Shown here: piece by piece, positions 7,901 to 16,417 of the stretch | Layout of the letters: every line of letters starts with the position of its first letter | Numbering within the stretch: position 1 is the first letter of the stretch | Assembly: GCF_043944905.1 (NCBI RefSeq) | Contig: NZ_JBIMSN010000094.1 | Location: 1-64,000, forward strand | DNA length: 64,000 nucleotides | Source of the DNA: Antrihabitans spumae | GTDB lineage: Bacteria > Actinomycetota > Actinomycetes > Mycobacteriales > Mycobacteriaceae | Direction: 5' to 3' | The notes under the pieces: model-generated | Seen by the model: the letters and a program-made list of their open reading frames with translations, nothing else | What the model was told of the DNA's origin: nothing | Databases searched by the model: none | Program-made: the position numbers and the translations under genes

Positions 7901-9232
7901 ATGCCGGTGAACCAGCGCCCGCCGTGGCTGGTGCCGAATTGGTGGGCCGAAGACGTTGACTCGACGATCACAGGGCGCCAGTTCTTCGTCAAGATCCACG
8001 ACAAGATCGGTCGGCCACGACCCAAGAAGGAACTCGTTGAAGTCGAGATGCCGGGTTGGGCTGGGATGCTCGCCGCGCGAGAGTGGGTGCGTCAGCGGTA
8101 CGGCCCGACAGCTGCGCGGTTGGCGTGGCAGCGCCGCGAAGAATCGAGGGACGCCGACGCGTGGTTCGAAGTGTCGCGACTCGTCGTCGACTTCGTGGAC
8201 CCACTGTCCCGGTTCACGGTCCAATTCATTGCGGCCGCGCACGATGCGCGCCCAGACTCACTGCCGTCCGATGCGTACGAATTAGTCCGTGGCGCTGAGC
8301 GGCGCGTACCGACTTATGTGCGCTCCGTCATGGCGGGCCCTGCGCGCGACGAAGCTATCGGTGGGGTCATCGATTCCGAGGACCGCGTCGATGCGTTTCT
8401 CGCCGACTTCGATTCTCGCCGTGACACTTATCTGCCTGTTGCGATCCGCGGCTTCGGATGGTGTCTACTCGACAAACTGCTCCACCTCGACGACCCGGAG
8501 GTCGAACGATCACTACGTAAGTGCATCGACAACATAACGGCACGATACGGCGATATCGAGAATCCGCCACGCCCGCTCACCGAGGACGAGGTGGCGTTCG
8601 TGCACGCGACGCTACTTGCCGAGTTCGACGCTGACCCCGCACTCCGACAGCTCGACACCGGCGAGGCGTACGAGCGTGCGGCGAAAACGCTTGGAAATCG
8701 ACTGATCCTGGGCCAAAGGGTGACCCGGACACGCATCGTCAGGGCGCACCTAAAGTGGATTGAGAAAGACGAGGCCCGACGCGAAGCGAAATCCGCTATT
8801 CCGAAGGAATTCGTACCCGAGCCTCCGCGATCGGATCGATCTACGCTGGACAACAAACTCGCGCGCGCACACGCGCAACTAATGACATTCCCTGAGTATC
8901 ACGACGACCGCGTCAGTTGGGAACGCCACCTCGCGCTGAAGATCCTCGACAACCCGCTAGTGATGCACGCCGCCGACACGATCGATGAGCTGGTTGATCA
9001 GGCGTGGCATAGCATCGACGATCCACCCCCGACGCATGCCGTATCTGCGGACACGGCTTCGGCGGGAACGCTTGTTAAGGCGTTTCTTGTGATTGCGGCT
9101 GACGAGGCAAACCCCGGCCGGCCGTCGACAGGCAATGCGACCGACGACTACGCCAAGCGGCTCCAAGCCACACGCAAACTACTCGATGATCATCGGAAGA
9201 TGATCAACAGCGGCGAGGATCTGGACCGATGA
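7901..9232 (+). CDS. Hypothetical protein, first gene of a CHAT-protease operon
   Basis: This 443-aa soluble protein is of unknown function. It begins with proline- and tryptophan-rich sequence (RPPWLVPNWWAEDVD) and is then mostly charged and helical, with RQFFVKIHDKIGRP near residue 27. It overlaps the next gene by 4 bases (ATGA), and that one overlaps the CHAT gene in the same way, so the three products are probably made in fixed ratio. In CHAT operons the non-protease members are often sensors, adaptors or substrates; which applies here is inference. The start is uncertain: GGAGG at 7892 precedes ATG at 7898 and 7901 and GTG at 7907. Confidence 0.65.
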   Translation: MPVNQRPPWLVPNWWAEDVDSTITGRQFFVKIHDKIGRPRPKKELVEVEMPGWAGMLAAREWVRQRYGPTAARLAWQRREESRDADAWFEVSRLVVDFVDPLSRFTVQFIAAAHDARPDSLPSDAYELVRGAERRVPTYVRSVMAGPARDEAIGGVIDSEDRVDAFLADFDSRRDTYLPVAIRGFGWCLLDKLLHLDDPEVERSLRKCIDNITARYGDIENPPRPLTEDEVAFVHATLLAEFDADPALRQLDTGEAYERAAKTLGNRLILGQRVTRTRIVRAHLKWIEKDEARREAKSAIPKEFVPEPPRSDRSTLDNKLARAHAQLMTFPEYHDDRVSWERHLALKILDNPLVMHAADTIDELVDQAWHSIDDPPPTHAVSADTASAGTLVKAFLVIAADEANPGRPSTGNATDDYAKRLQATRKLLDDHRKMINSGEDLDR

Positions 9233-10665
9233 CGACAGTGCACGAACACGTCCCGGTCCCCGGAGTCCTCACCGTTGATGTAGACGGCGCTGCCGAATGG
9301 TGGTCCGCGCGCGTCGCTGCGGTCGGGCTGGTCGAGGTGGTCGTCGGCGACTCCTGCACGGTGCGAGTCGATTCGAGTCGTCCCGCCGTGGTGCTCGGTT
9401 GGACTGTCGGCGCGGGCGCGGACCCGGACCCGCTGGGCCGCGCCGTCGCGAACATGGCTTTGGCCGAACTGATCACGAGTCTGCGCGGCAACGGCAAATC
9501 TGTCCAAATCGTGGACGGTCCAGTGCTTGCTGAACCGTTCGAGCACCTCGCCGCTGTCACCGCCGTCGCACGGTGGACGCTGCGCCCAGTCAACGCCGGC
9601 GCGCTACTTCTCGACCGGGCTGTTGCGGCGGAGATGGTCGGCAACCGCGGAGAAGCCTGGCGGCTGTTCTCCTATGCCGAAGACGCCTTACTCGACTTCG
9701 CCGAGATGTGTTTGCAGAAAGGCGGTTCGAGTGCGATCGGCGATCGACTCGTCGCGGCACTTGCCGCAGCCCAGACCTGCGGGCTGGACGGCCCTTATAT
9801 CGACGGACTGCTCGCACAGTTGGAGCAATGGTCGCCGATTGCGGACGCAGACCTGGTGAAGGCCTTCTCGGATTGGCGCAACGCCGAAGTCGTCGGTGCA
9901 GTCGGAGCCGCAACCGACATGGGCAACGGGCCCTCGGGGGGCGACCCAGATCTTTTCGTCACGACCTCATATCTGGACATCGAGGCGATCCCGCCGAGGG
10001 TGATCGCGTGGGAAGGCGCGGCCAAGCCGGAGTTGCTTATCGAATACCACAGGGCCCAAGACCGCGCCATTGTGACAGCGTCGCTGGCGGCTGGCGTCGA
10101 CGCGGTATCGCAAGAGGTTCGCCAGCTATTCGCCTATCTCTGCGACAAGGAGACCGGGCGAGTCGTCGCCACAGCACCGATGACGGTGACCGGGGGATCG
10201 GTCAGTGCGAACCTGCCGGGAATGGGTCTGACCGTCGATCAGCTCTACGCCGGCCTGTTCAAGACCGGGGTGCGCATCGAATCGCTGCGGACCGATCCGG
10301 TCGGGCGTTGCTTGGCCGAGGTCGACCGGCACATGGTGGACGCCTGGGGCCATGCGAGGTCTGCGGTGGCGGTCGGGTTCACCCTTCCGCCGACGGCCTA
10401 CGATGCCAAGCGACGCGTCGCGATGCGGACGAGGGCCACCCAATTGCGGATGGCTCAAACAGCGGCGCAGAACGCGAGCACACTCCTCACCCGTGAAATC
10501 GAGGCGCGCGGTGATTCCGATGCTGACTCGGAAGCCGTCAACGCGTTGCTGCGGGCGCGACTTGACGCAGTCGAGGAATTCGTCGAGGACCTCGGTAATT
10601 TCGCTGCGGCACAAGGACATCTATTGCTCACCGAGTTGATCGCGCCCGATCCGGACGACGAGTGA
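9229..10665 (+). CDS. Hypothetical protein, second gene of the CHAT operon
   Basis: This 478-aa protein is of unknown function. The middle (residues 240-370) looks like a beta-rich domain with IEAIPPRVIAWEG at its start and a FAYLCDKETGRVVATAPM strand pair. A charged helical region follows, with AKRRVAMRTRATQLRMAQTAAQN, probably coiled coil. The 407-aa protein at 26783-28006 has a similar strand pattern, with LGVRVFREGSVAPAVLGRL in the same relative place, so the two may share a fold; that is a by-eye impression. The ATGA overlap upstream and the GTGA overlap downstream tie it to its neighbours in one transcript. Confidence 0.65.
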   Translation: MTTVHEHVPVPGVLTVDVDGAAEWWSARVAAVGLVEVVVGDSCTVRVDSSRPAVVLGWTVGAGADPDPLGRAVANMALAELITSLRGNGKSVQIVDGPVLAEPFEHLAAVTAVARWTLRPVNAGALLLDRAVAAEMVGNRGEAWRLFSYAEDALLDFAEMCLQKGGSSAIGDRLVAALAAAQTCGLDGPYIDGLLAQLEQWSPIADADLVKAFSDWRNAEVVGAVGAATDMGNGPSGGDPDLFVTTSYLDIEAIPPRVIAWEGAAKPELLIEYHRAQDRAIVTASLAAGVDAVSQEVRQLFAYLCDKETGRVVATAPMTVTGGSVSANLPGMGLTVDQLYAGLFKTGVRIESLRTDPVGRCLAEVDRHMVDAWGHARSAVAVGFTLPPTAYDAKRRVAMRTRATQLRMAQTAAQNASTLLTREIEARGDSDADSEAVNALLRARLDAVEEFVEDLGNFAAAQGHLLLTELIAPDPDDE

Positions 10666-11957
10666 TACGCGCAGACCGGGACCCGGCGCAGACCCTTCTG
10701 GTCCGCGCAGCCGATGCGGGCGACACCTACCTGTCATGGCGCTGGCTCGACGAGCCAGCAAAACCCGACTACGAGGTGCTGCTTGCTGCCCAACTCACGA
10801 ACGTTCTCGGTGGCCTGGATGCGGCGTTGGTCGGACGTCGTTCCGGGTCGGCGTCCGATCCCGCGCACACGGCGTTGGTCGCCGGAGCGTTTGCGGATCC
10901 AGTGCGCGAACACTCGTTGGCGTGTGCGCTGACCGATTGCGTGCTACCCGCGCGGTTGCGACGCGAAATCGCCGACCGGGCGAAACGGGCGCGGGTTGGA
11001 TTCCGGATCACCCCGAGCCCACGCCTGGCGCGAGTGCCGTGGGAGTTGCTGTGTGTCGACGAGGAGAGTCGTCTCATCGAGGTCGCCGACGTGACGTACG
11101 ACCCGCCGGCTGCGGTGCACGCAGGTCGTTCCGCGATGCCGGACGACTGGTCCAACGTCCGGGAGCATCCCGCTGTACTGATCGTCGACCCGGTGCTCCC
11201 CGCTGCTGTGCTCGGGGATCTGCGCGCTGTGCTCACTTACGCAGACGGGCTCATCTGGAGCGAACGACTCGTCGACCATCTTGTCGCGAACCGGATCTCG
11301 TTGGGCGACTCCGCGCGGGCTCTGCACGCGAAAATCGACCGCGGCCATCTCAGCGTCGCACTGAAGCAACCGCGATCGCGGTTGCTGTACTTCGGGCACG
11401 TCACCGCTGCGATCGACCAACCCGGTTCCGCGGCAATACATCTAGACGACACGACCACTCAGTGGGGCGTGCCCCCAGCTGGTGTCGAGTACGGCGATCA
11501 CCGTCCGCTGACCGCCCTCGACCTGTTGTTGGGCACGCGCCTCGACGGGCCCGGCAGCTGGACGAAGTTCGGTAGCGATGGCCCGCAGGACGGGCACGAA
11601 CTATGGCCGATGCCGTCACGGGTCGCGATCATTGCCTGCGAGGGCGGTGCCGACTACCGATCGATGGAGACCTTCGGATTGGTGATCGCGATGATCAACT
11701 CGGGTGCTGAACTCGTCACTACGACTCGTTGGATCTTGCCGAGCGACAACGCTTTTCGGAGCGTCGGGATCGACACACAGCCTGCAAGCGAACTCGGGTT
11801 ACGGGTCGACGCCGCGCACGAGCTCGATGATCCGTTGGCCGACCTGACCGCCTGGCAGGTCGACCGATTGGACCGATGGCGTTCCGACGGCGACTTGGCT
11901 GCGACGCCGTTGGTGTGGGCGTCGCTCACACACACCTTGGCGCCGCGCCGAGACTAA
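10662..11957 (+). CDS. CHAT-domain protease (caspase-like)
   Basis: This 431-aa protein carries a C-terminal CHAT domain, a caspase/separase-type cysteine protease fold. The catalytic pair is visible: His246 in LLYFGH and Cys326 in VAIIACEGG. The latter is followed by the usual FGLVIAMINSGAELVTTTRW block, which corresponds to the A..GAR.VV.T.W motif. The N-terminal 150 residues include RVPWELLC, the strand that precedes the protease core in many CHAT proteins. CHAT proteases act in bacterial defence and conflict systems by cutting a partner after a sensing step. Here the likely partners are the two overlapping upstream genes. The protein starts with GTG inside the upstream stop (GTGA). Confidence 0.85.
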   Translation: MIRADRDPAQTLLVRAADAGDTYLSWRWLDEPAKPDYEVLLAAQLTNVLGGLDAALVGRRSGSASDPAHTALVAGAFADPVREHSLACALTDCVLPARLRREIADRAKRARVGFRITPSPRLARVPWELLCVDEESRLIEVADVTYDPPAAVHAGRSAMPDDWSNVREHPAVLIVDPVLPAAVLGDLRAVLTYADGLIWSERLVDHLVANRISLGDSARALHAKIDRGHLSVALKQPRSRLLYFGHVTAAIDQPGSAAIHLDDTTTQWGVPPAGVEYGDHRPLTALDLLLGTRLDGPGSWTKFGSDGPQDGHELWPMPSRVAIIACEGGADYRSMETFGLVIAMINSGAELVTTTRWILPSDNAFRSVGIDTQPASELGLRVDAAHELDDPLADLTAWQVDRLDRWRSDGDLAATPLVWASLTHTLAPRRD

Positions 11958-12633
11958 CCTTCTCGCGTCAACCTAGACCTCGTCGCGACAGTCGACTGTG
12001 CGGCCAGTATGCCGTACTTAGCGATCGCGACGCCGCCCAGCGCGAGCACCCGTAAATTGCGCGACGGCGTGCACCGCCCGAAGCGCCAGGGTCGCAACGA
12101 TCACGCGCATCGAACCATTCGTCGGTAGCAGTCCGAACGCGATGTGGGAGGACTGGTGGATGCGCGTTTCGATCACCCCGAACGAGGGCGAAACTCGGCG
12201 TTAAGTGAGGGCTTGCCCGCAGCGCGATCGGCGAATCTTTATTGCTGCCAATGCGAATGCGAGGGCACGGAGGACGAACAGCAGGGCAAGAACGCCCACC
12301 GAAGTTCCCGGGACTCCTGTCGCTTCTGGTTTCTTCGATGGACGTCGAGGTGCCTGCGACACTGCGCATCGCGCCGTCCAACGAGTAGGCGAGATCCACT
12401 ACTGCCTTAGGTACCCGGTGACGGAGCTGCCACGACACATGCCGACGGCGACCAGGAACACGTCCGACGGACCGTCGTTGGGCGCCGGTACCGCTAGCGC
12501 AACGCGGGTTGCCGCTGTGACCGATGTCCTTGAATCAGCCGTTCGAACGACACTCCGGGGAATCGGTAAGGCAGTGCCACATGGCAACCGAACAGCCGGC
12601 GCAGACTGCCGGCCGCTGGATGGGACGGCCACA
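11958..12633. other. About 675 bp with decayed minus-strand coding traces
   Basis: No intact gene is convincing. On the minus strand, hydrophobic pieces such as VGVLALLFVLRALAFALAAIKI (about 12300-12240) and LRVLALGGVAIAKYGILAA (about 12060-12000) occur in different frames. This suggests a dead membrane-protein gene. A plus-strand extension of the ThiF gene is open from 12439 but lacks a ribosome site. Confidence 0.35.
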
Positions 12634-13722
12634 ATGATCGAAATTCTCGACCCCGCAACGGATTCCGCACAGATCGAGGCGGTATTGGCGCCGGGTTCCG
12701 GCTACACCCTCGTCGACGCCTGGGAACTCGCCCAGAGCGAACTCGCCGCGATTGACGCGTTCCCGAACATCGATGGAGCCGAGCCGGGCAACCCTGTTAC
12801 GCCCCGGTTCGCGGTTTTCCCATGGCGCCAAGCGGTGGTGAAGCTTCCGGACTCCGAGCAGTTCCTGAGACTGCGGACCGCACGTAACCGTTACCTGATC
12901 GACGGCGGGGAGCAGCGCAAGTGGTCCTCCGCACTCGTCGGGATAGCAGGATTGAGTGTGGGGGCGTCGGCACTGTCGGTGTGCGCGCTCACTGGCGCAC
13001 GGCGATTTCGGCTCGCCGACCACGACACACTCGGCTTCACCAACCTGAACCGGCTCGTCGGCTCGGTGTGCGACATCGGAGTTGCTAAGCTCGATATAGC
13101 ACAGCGGCGAGTTCTCGAAGCTGATCCGTATAGCGAGATCACTCCGTTCCACGCCGGTTACACGAGCGAATCCGCCTCGGGCTTCCTGGGAACCGCCGGC
13201 GAGCCGCTGTCCGTTCTCATCGAGGAGATGGATGACCTAGCCGCGAAGGTGGATATCCGGATTCGCGCGCGGGCGGCCAGGATTCCGGTCGTGATGGCAA
13301 CCGACAACGGGGATAGCGCGATTCTCGATGTCGAGCGGTACGACCTCGACGCGAGTTACCCCCTTTTCCACGGGCGTGCGGACCGCGTCGAAGCACTTAC
13401 GCCTGAGCAACTCGAGGACCAGGGGGAACGGATCCGAATCGTCGGCGGGATCGTCGGCACCGACATCACGCCGCGGACGCGATATTCGCTGACGCAAGTC
13501 GGGCGGACGCTGCCGTCGTGGCCGCAACTCGGTACTGCCGCAACTATTGCGGGCGCGGCCGCCGCCTACGCCGCGCGTCTGATCGTATGCGGACACGCGT
13601 TGTCCTCAGGGCGCTATCGCATCGACATCGATTCGGCGGTGTTGGGTGCCCGTGCTGGACGCGCTCAGCGCTGGAATGAATTGGACGAGGCGACCTTCCT
13701 TGAGACTCTCGCACAGCGGTAG
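12634..13722 (+). CDS. ThiF-family E1-like adenylyltransferase (Rv1355c-like N-terminal type)
   Basis: This 362-aa protein has a Rossmann-type ThiF/MoeB/E1 fold that adenylates a carboxyl group using ATP. GIAGLSVGASAL at about residue 106 is the glycine-rich loop. RLADHDTLGFTNLNRLVG near residue 125 is the acidic and Arg-finger motif. EEMDDLAAKVDIRIRARA and LDVERYDLD...PLFHGR follow the layout of mycobacterial Rv1355c, where this half is fused to a nitroreductase. Here the nitroreductase half is absent. No CxxC zinc pairs and no obvious catalytic cysteine are visible, so it probably stops at adenylation. The ATG at 12634 has only a weak GGGACGG; an upstream in-frame ATG at 12439 is possible. 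No ubiquitin-like partner gene is nearby. Confidence 0.8.
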   Translation: MIEILDPATDSAQIEAVLAPGSGYTLVDAWELAQSELAAIDAFPNIDGAEPGNPVTPRFAVFPWRQAVVKLPDSEQFLRLRTARNRYLIDGGEQRKWSSALVGIAGLSVGASALSVCALTGARRFRLADHDTLGFTNLNRLVGSVCDIGVAKLDIAQRRVLEADPYSEITPFHAGYTSESASGFLGTAGEPLSVLIEEMDDLAAKVDIRIRARAARIPVVMATDNGDSAILDVERYDLDASYPLFHGRADRVEALTPEQLEDQGERIRIVGGIVGTDITPRTRYSLTQVGRTLPSWPQLGTAATIAGAAAAYAARLIVCGHALSSGRYRIDIDSAVLGARAGRAQRWNELDEATFLETLAQR

Positions 13723-13814
13723 TCGGGCGAAGCAATTCAGCAACGACGATTCGTAATTAGGGCCGCGATCTCGCCGACAGGTTTGTTGTCGCCGAGCACG
13801 CCGCTGTCTTGGCC

Positions 13815-14080
13815 CTAGTTGGACGATCGCGCACGTTTCGTGCAGCTGCGATCGGCGCCGAGACATTGGAACAAGGTTTCGCGGCTGATCCCGAGGTCTC
13901 TGCGCGGCTGTCAGCGATTTCTTCCGGCCTTTGAAGACGGCCTCGCGTTTTGGCTTGGGCGATCCCGCTGCAGCTCCACAGATGAGCGCGCGTTCGAATT
14001 CGGCGAACGCGCCCATGAAGGAGAGATGATGGTCGCCATTGGTGAGTCGGTGCCTGCGCCTGATCACAACCTGTAGTTGC
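13815..14080 (-). pseudogene. Serine recombinase (Tn3-type resolvase) remnant
   Basis: The minus strand carries MGAFAEFERALI and FKGRKKSLTAAQ in one frame, then DLGISRETLFQCLGAD in another. These are the E-helix/linker and C-terminal helix-turn-helix of Tn3-family resolvases (typically GAFAEFERALIRER, YKGRKK.LT, GISR.TLY.YL). The N-terminal catalytic domain is missing, about 15 codons are deleted before the HTH, and frames shift. It marks a lost transposon or integrative element between the ThiF gene and the next gene. Confidence 0.75.
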
Positions 14081-14150
14081 GGCCACCATGGATCCCGCTC
14101 GGCAAGATTAGCCTTGGAGTCGGACACCACCTGGACCTGGGGAAGAGACT

Positions 14151-15335
14151 ATGCCTGAACGACGGCCGAGTCCACGCGACCCGAGCAAAATCGTAGGGCG
14201 CGTGGAGCACTCGATGCGCCATTACTCCCTCGACGATTGGGACGAGGGAGTCGTACTCGCCGCATTAGGCGAATGGTTTCAAGCGCTCGACATTCCGATG
14301 CCCGGCAGGATCGTCGTCGATCTGAAACCAGACTCGGGCAATTTGAATGATGGTCCCGGTACCGTTTCGTTGCTCGACGAACTCAAGCGGCGCATGACGG
14401 GGTACGCCTCGGCTGATCTCGCACTGTGGGGCGTAGCGTACGAACACCTCAGGGTTTCCAGGGAGAGGATCGGCCGCGACCAGTTGGGGTTGCTGGTTCC
14501 GAGCCACCTCGCACACGTGGCCGCTGCGCTGCGCAAAGGCGAGAGTGCGCTGGACTTGCGCGCGCTGGCGGCGAACATGCTGACCGCATTCACCAACGGA
14601 CTACTGGGTGTGAGTGTCGGGCCGGACGCTGTCCACCTCGTGCGACGGCCCGCGATGCACCGCATTGGGGGTCGGCTGCACCGCGTGGACGGACCCGCAC
14701 TCGAATGGGCTGACGGCAGCCGGTCCTTCTTTCTGCGGGGCACGCAATTCACCGAAGCGGAACACGGTATGGCCTCGTCGCGGTCGTACACCGCAGCGGA
14801 CGCCGTGGCGATCAGAAACCACTGGAAACGTGCGGCCGCCATTGCCATGTTGATGCCGGAGGAAAAGTTGCGCGCCTTGGACGCCTCGCTGCCGGGTGAG
14901 TGGGAGGTCGATGAACAGCATAAGTGGGCGCCGACGCCGCAGATCGGGACGGCCGCCGCGACGTGCGTGCTGTGGAGGAGTCCAGCCGCATTGCGACCCA
15001 TGAGTGAGGCGTTCGAGCTCGTGGAGACCATCGCACACGAGGTCGGCCTGTGGCGCCATGTGCTGAGATGCCGCTGCTGCGGAGGCAAGTACTTCTTCCA
15101 GTTCTACGAGCTCGAAGACGACTGGGACCACGACAATGAGTATTACTGCACGTGGGTGCCGTACGAAACGGACGCGGAACTCGCGAGGATCGTGACTGAC
15201 CAGTCGAAGGATCTTGCCGAGTACACGCCACGGCTATGTGGCTACTACAGGCTCCTCGATGGCCACGACAACGTCTACTGCCTTGGCGCCAACCCGACTC
15301 TGCACTGGGTAGTCCTACCCCATGTTCCTGGGTGA
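14151..15335 (+). CDS. Hypothetical protein with a DUF6745-like segment, 394 aa
   Basis: The function is unknown. Residues about 163-200 (RPAMHRIGGRLHRVDGPALEW then ADGSRSFFLRG) resemble DUF6745, where an R.GPA..W.DG pattern recurs in short beta units. Near residue 304, RCRCCGGKYFFQFYE has a CxCC cluster suited to zinc, and CTWVPYET and LCGYYRLL follow. There is no signal peptide or membrane span. The start is supported by GGGGAAGAG 4 bases before the ATG. It stands alone between a dead resolvase and a decayed region, so it could be cargo of the lost element. Confidence 0.6.
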   Translation: MPERRPSPRDPSKIVGRVEHSMRHYSLDDWDEGVVLAALGEWFQALDIPMPGRIVVDLKPDSGNLNDGPGTVSLLDELKRRMTGYASADLALWGVAYEHLRVSRERIGRDQLGLLVPSHLAHVAAALRKGESALDLRALAANMLTAFTNGLLGVSVGPDAVHLVRRPAMHRIGGRLHRVDGPALEWADGSRSFFLRGTQFTEAEHGMASSRSYTAADAVAIRNHWKRAAAIAMLMPEEKLRALDASLPGEWEVDEQHKWAPTPQIGTAAATCVLWRSPAALRPMSEAFELVETIAHEVGLWRHVLRCRCCGGKYFFQFYELEDDWDHDNEYYCTWVPYETDAELARIVTDQSKDLAEYTPRLCGYYRLLDGHDNVYCLGANPTLHWVVLPHVPG

Positions 15336-16417
15336 TTCCGCAATTCGAATCCATCCCCGAACGCAATCGGCTCGTCGTGCGCCAGTGTGAGCATCGCCGG
15401 TCCGAGATCCTTTACGATCTGCCTCACCGTGGTATTCGAAACTGGCGACGATCCCTCTGCCGCAGGAAGTTTGGCGACATGGCGGGTGATCGTCGCCCGC
15501 TAGGAATGGGGTTGCGCAACGCCATCTCCTCGATCGCGTGGATCGGGCGTGCATCGGTCTCACGGCTGGTGACCGGGAGAGCTGTGGAGGCGAGGCCGCC
15601 AATCCGGATTATCGGTAGCGGTTGCAACCACGCGGGCTATGGTTGTCGACCTACTGGCGACGATTGTGCATCCACAATTGTCGGCGCGAATCTGAGAGAG
15701 CGCTTCGCGAGGCGGGGCTTGTTGCCAGCGGCGATCCTTCGGAACTGGCACGCCTAACGTCACCGACTCGACCTGTGGGGTGAGACCGACATCCCGCAAT
15801 TGGGCGTCGACCGTCACGCTCGACCCGCCGCAGCAACCCCGTGCGGCCCGATCGATAAACTGCCCTTCCCCGCACGGAATCAGCTCACGATTCCGGGTGG
15901 GCACACATGCTCCGACTCCGGTCGCAGGTTTGAACGCAGGGCTCTGCAGCCGAGATCCGACCATCTGAAAACCCAGCGCCGAGCCAAAGGCTGCCGCACG
16001 CCAGAGGCCGGCCGACGCTGCGGCGGACTCAAGAGACAGACGAACATGCAAACGGGCAAATTAGATCAAAATGGACTCGAATAGGTGAACTCAAACCCCT
16101 GACAAGCGGGAACACCCCGGGACCTACGCGGTTGCTCGGATCGGTAACCCAGGCACATCGGACGTGCGGTGGTTAGACGTCGATTCTCGAAGTCATACGG
16201 GTTGCGACCTATCGCTCGGTGAGCTGATGTTCGACCTGGATCGAGCTTCCGCAATCCCGCGCTGTCATCGAGAGAAGTGGCCGTAGATAGACAAGAACGT
16301 CGATGTAGGACACGAAGTCGGCGACGCCAATCGACGGGGCGAGCCGGCTCAGCCCCGCCATCTGTGCGCAGTTCCGACGATGCGGCACGGTTCCACCCTT
16401 CGTCATGGCCAGGCCCA
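15336..16417. other. Decayed region, over 1 kb without an intact gene
   Basis: Two minus-strand stretches look once-coding. At 15560-16051 a frame reads AAAFGSALGFQMVGSRL and VTVDAQLRDVGLTPQVESVTLG. At about 15230-15511 another reads TVRQIVKDLGPAMLTLAHDE then FGDGFELRNHP, vaguely like the N-terminus of PucR-type regulators. They lie in different frames with stops between. No plus-strand gene is convincing. The last 200 bases precede the 3' end of the TerD gene. Confidence 0.4.

Noticed and set aside
10736..11575. 279-aa ORF within the CHAT gene
   Set aside because: It is an Arg-rich out-of-frame shadow of the CHAT coding frame.
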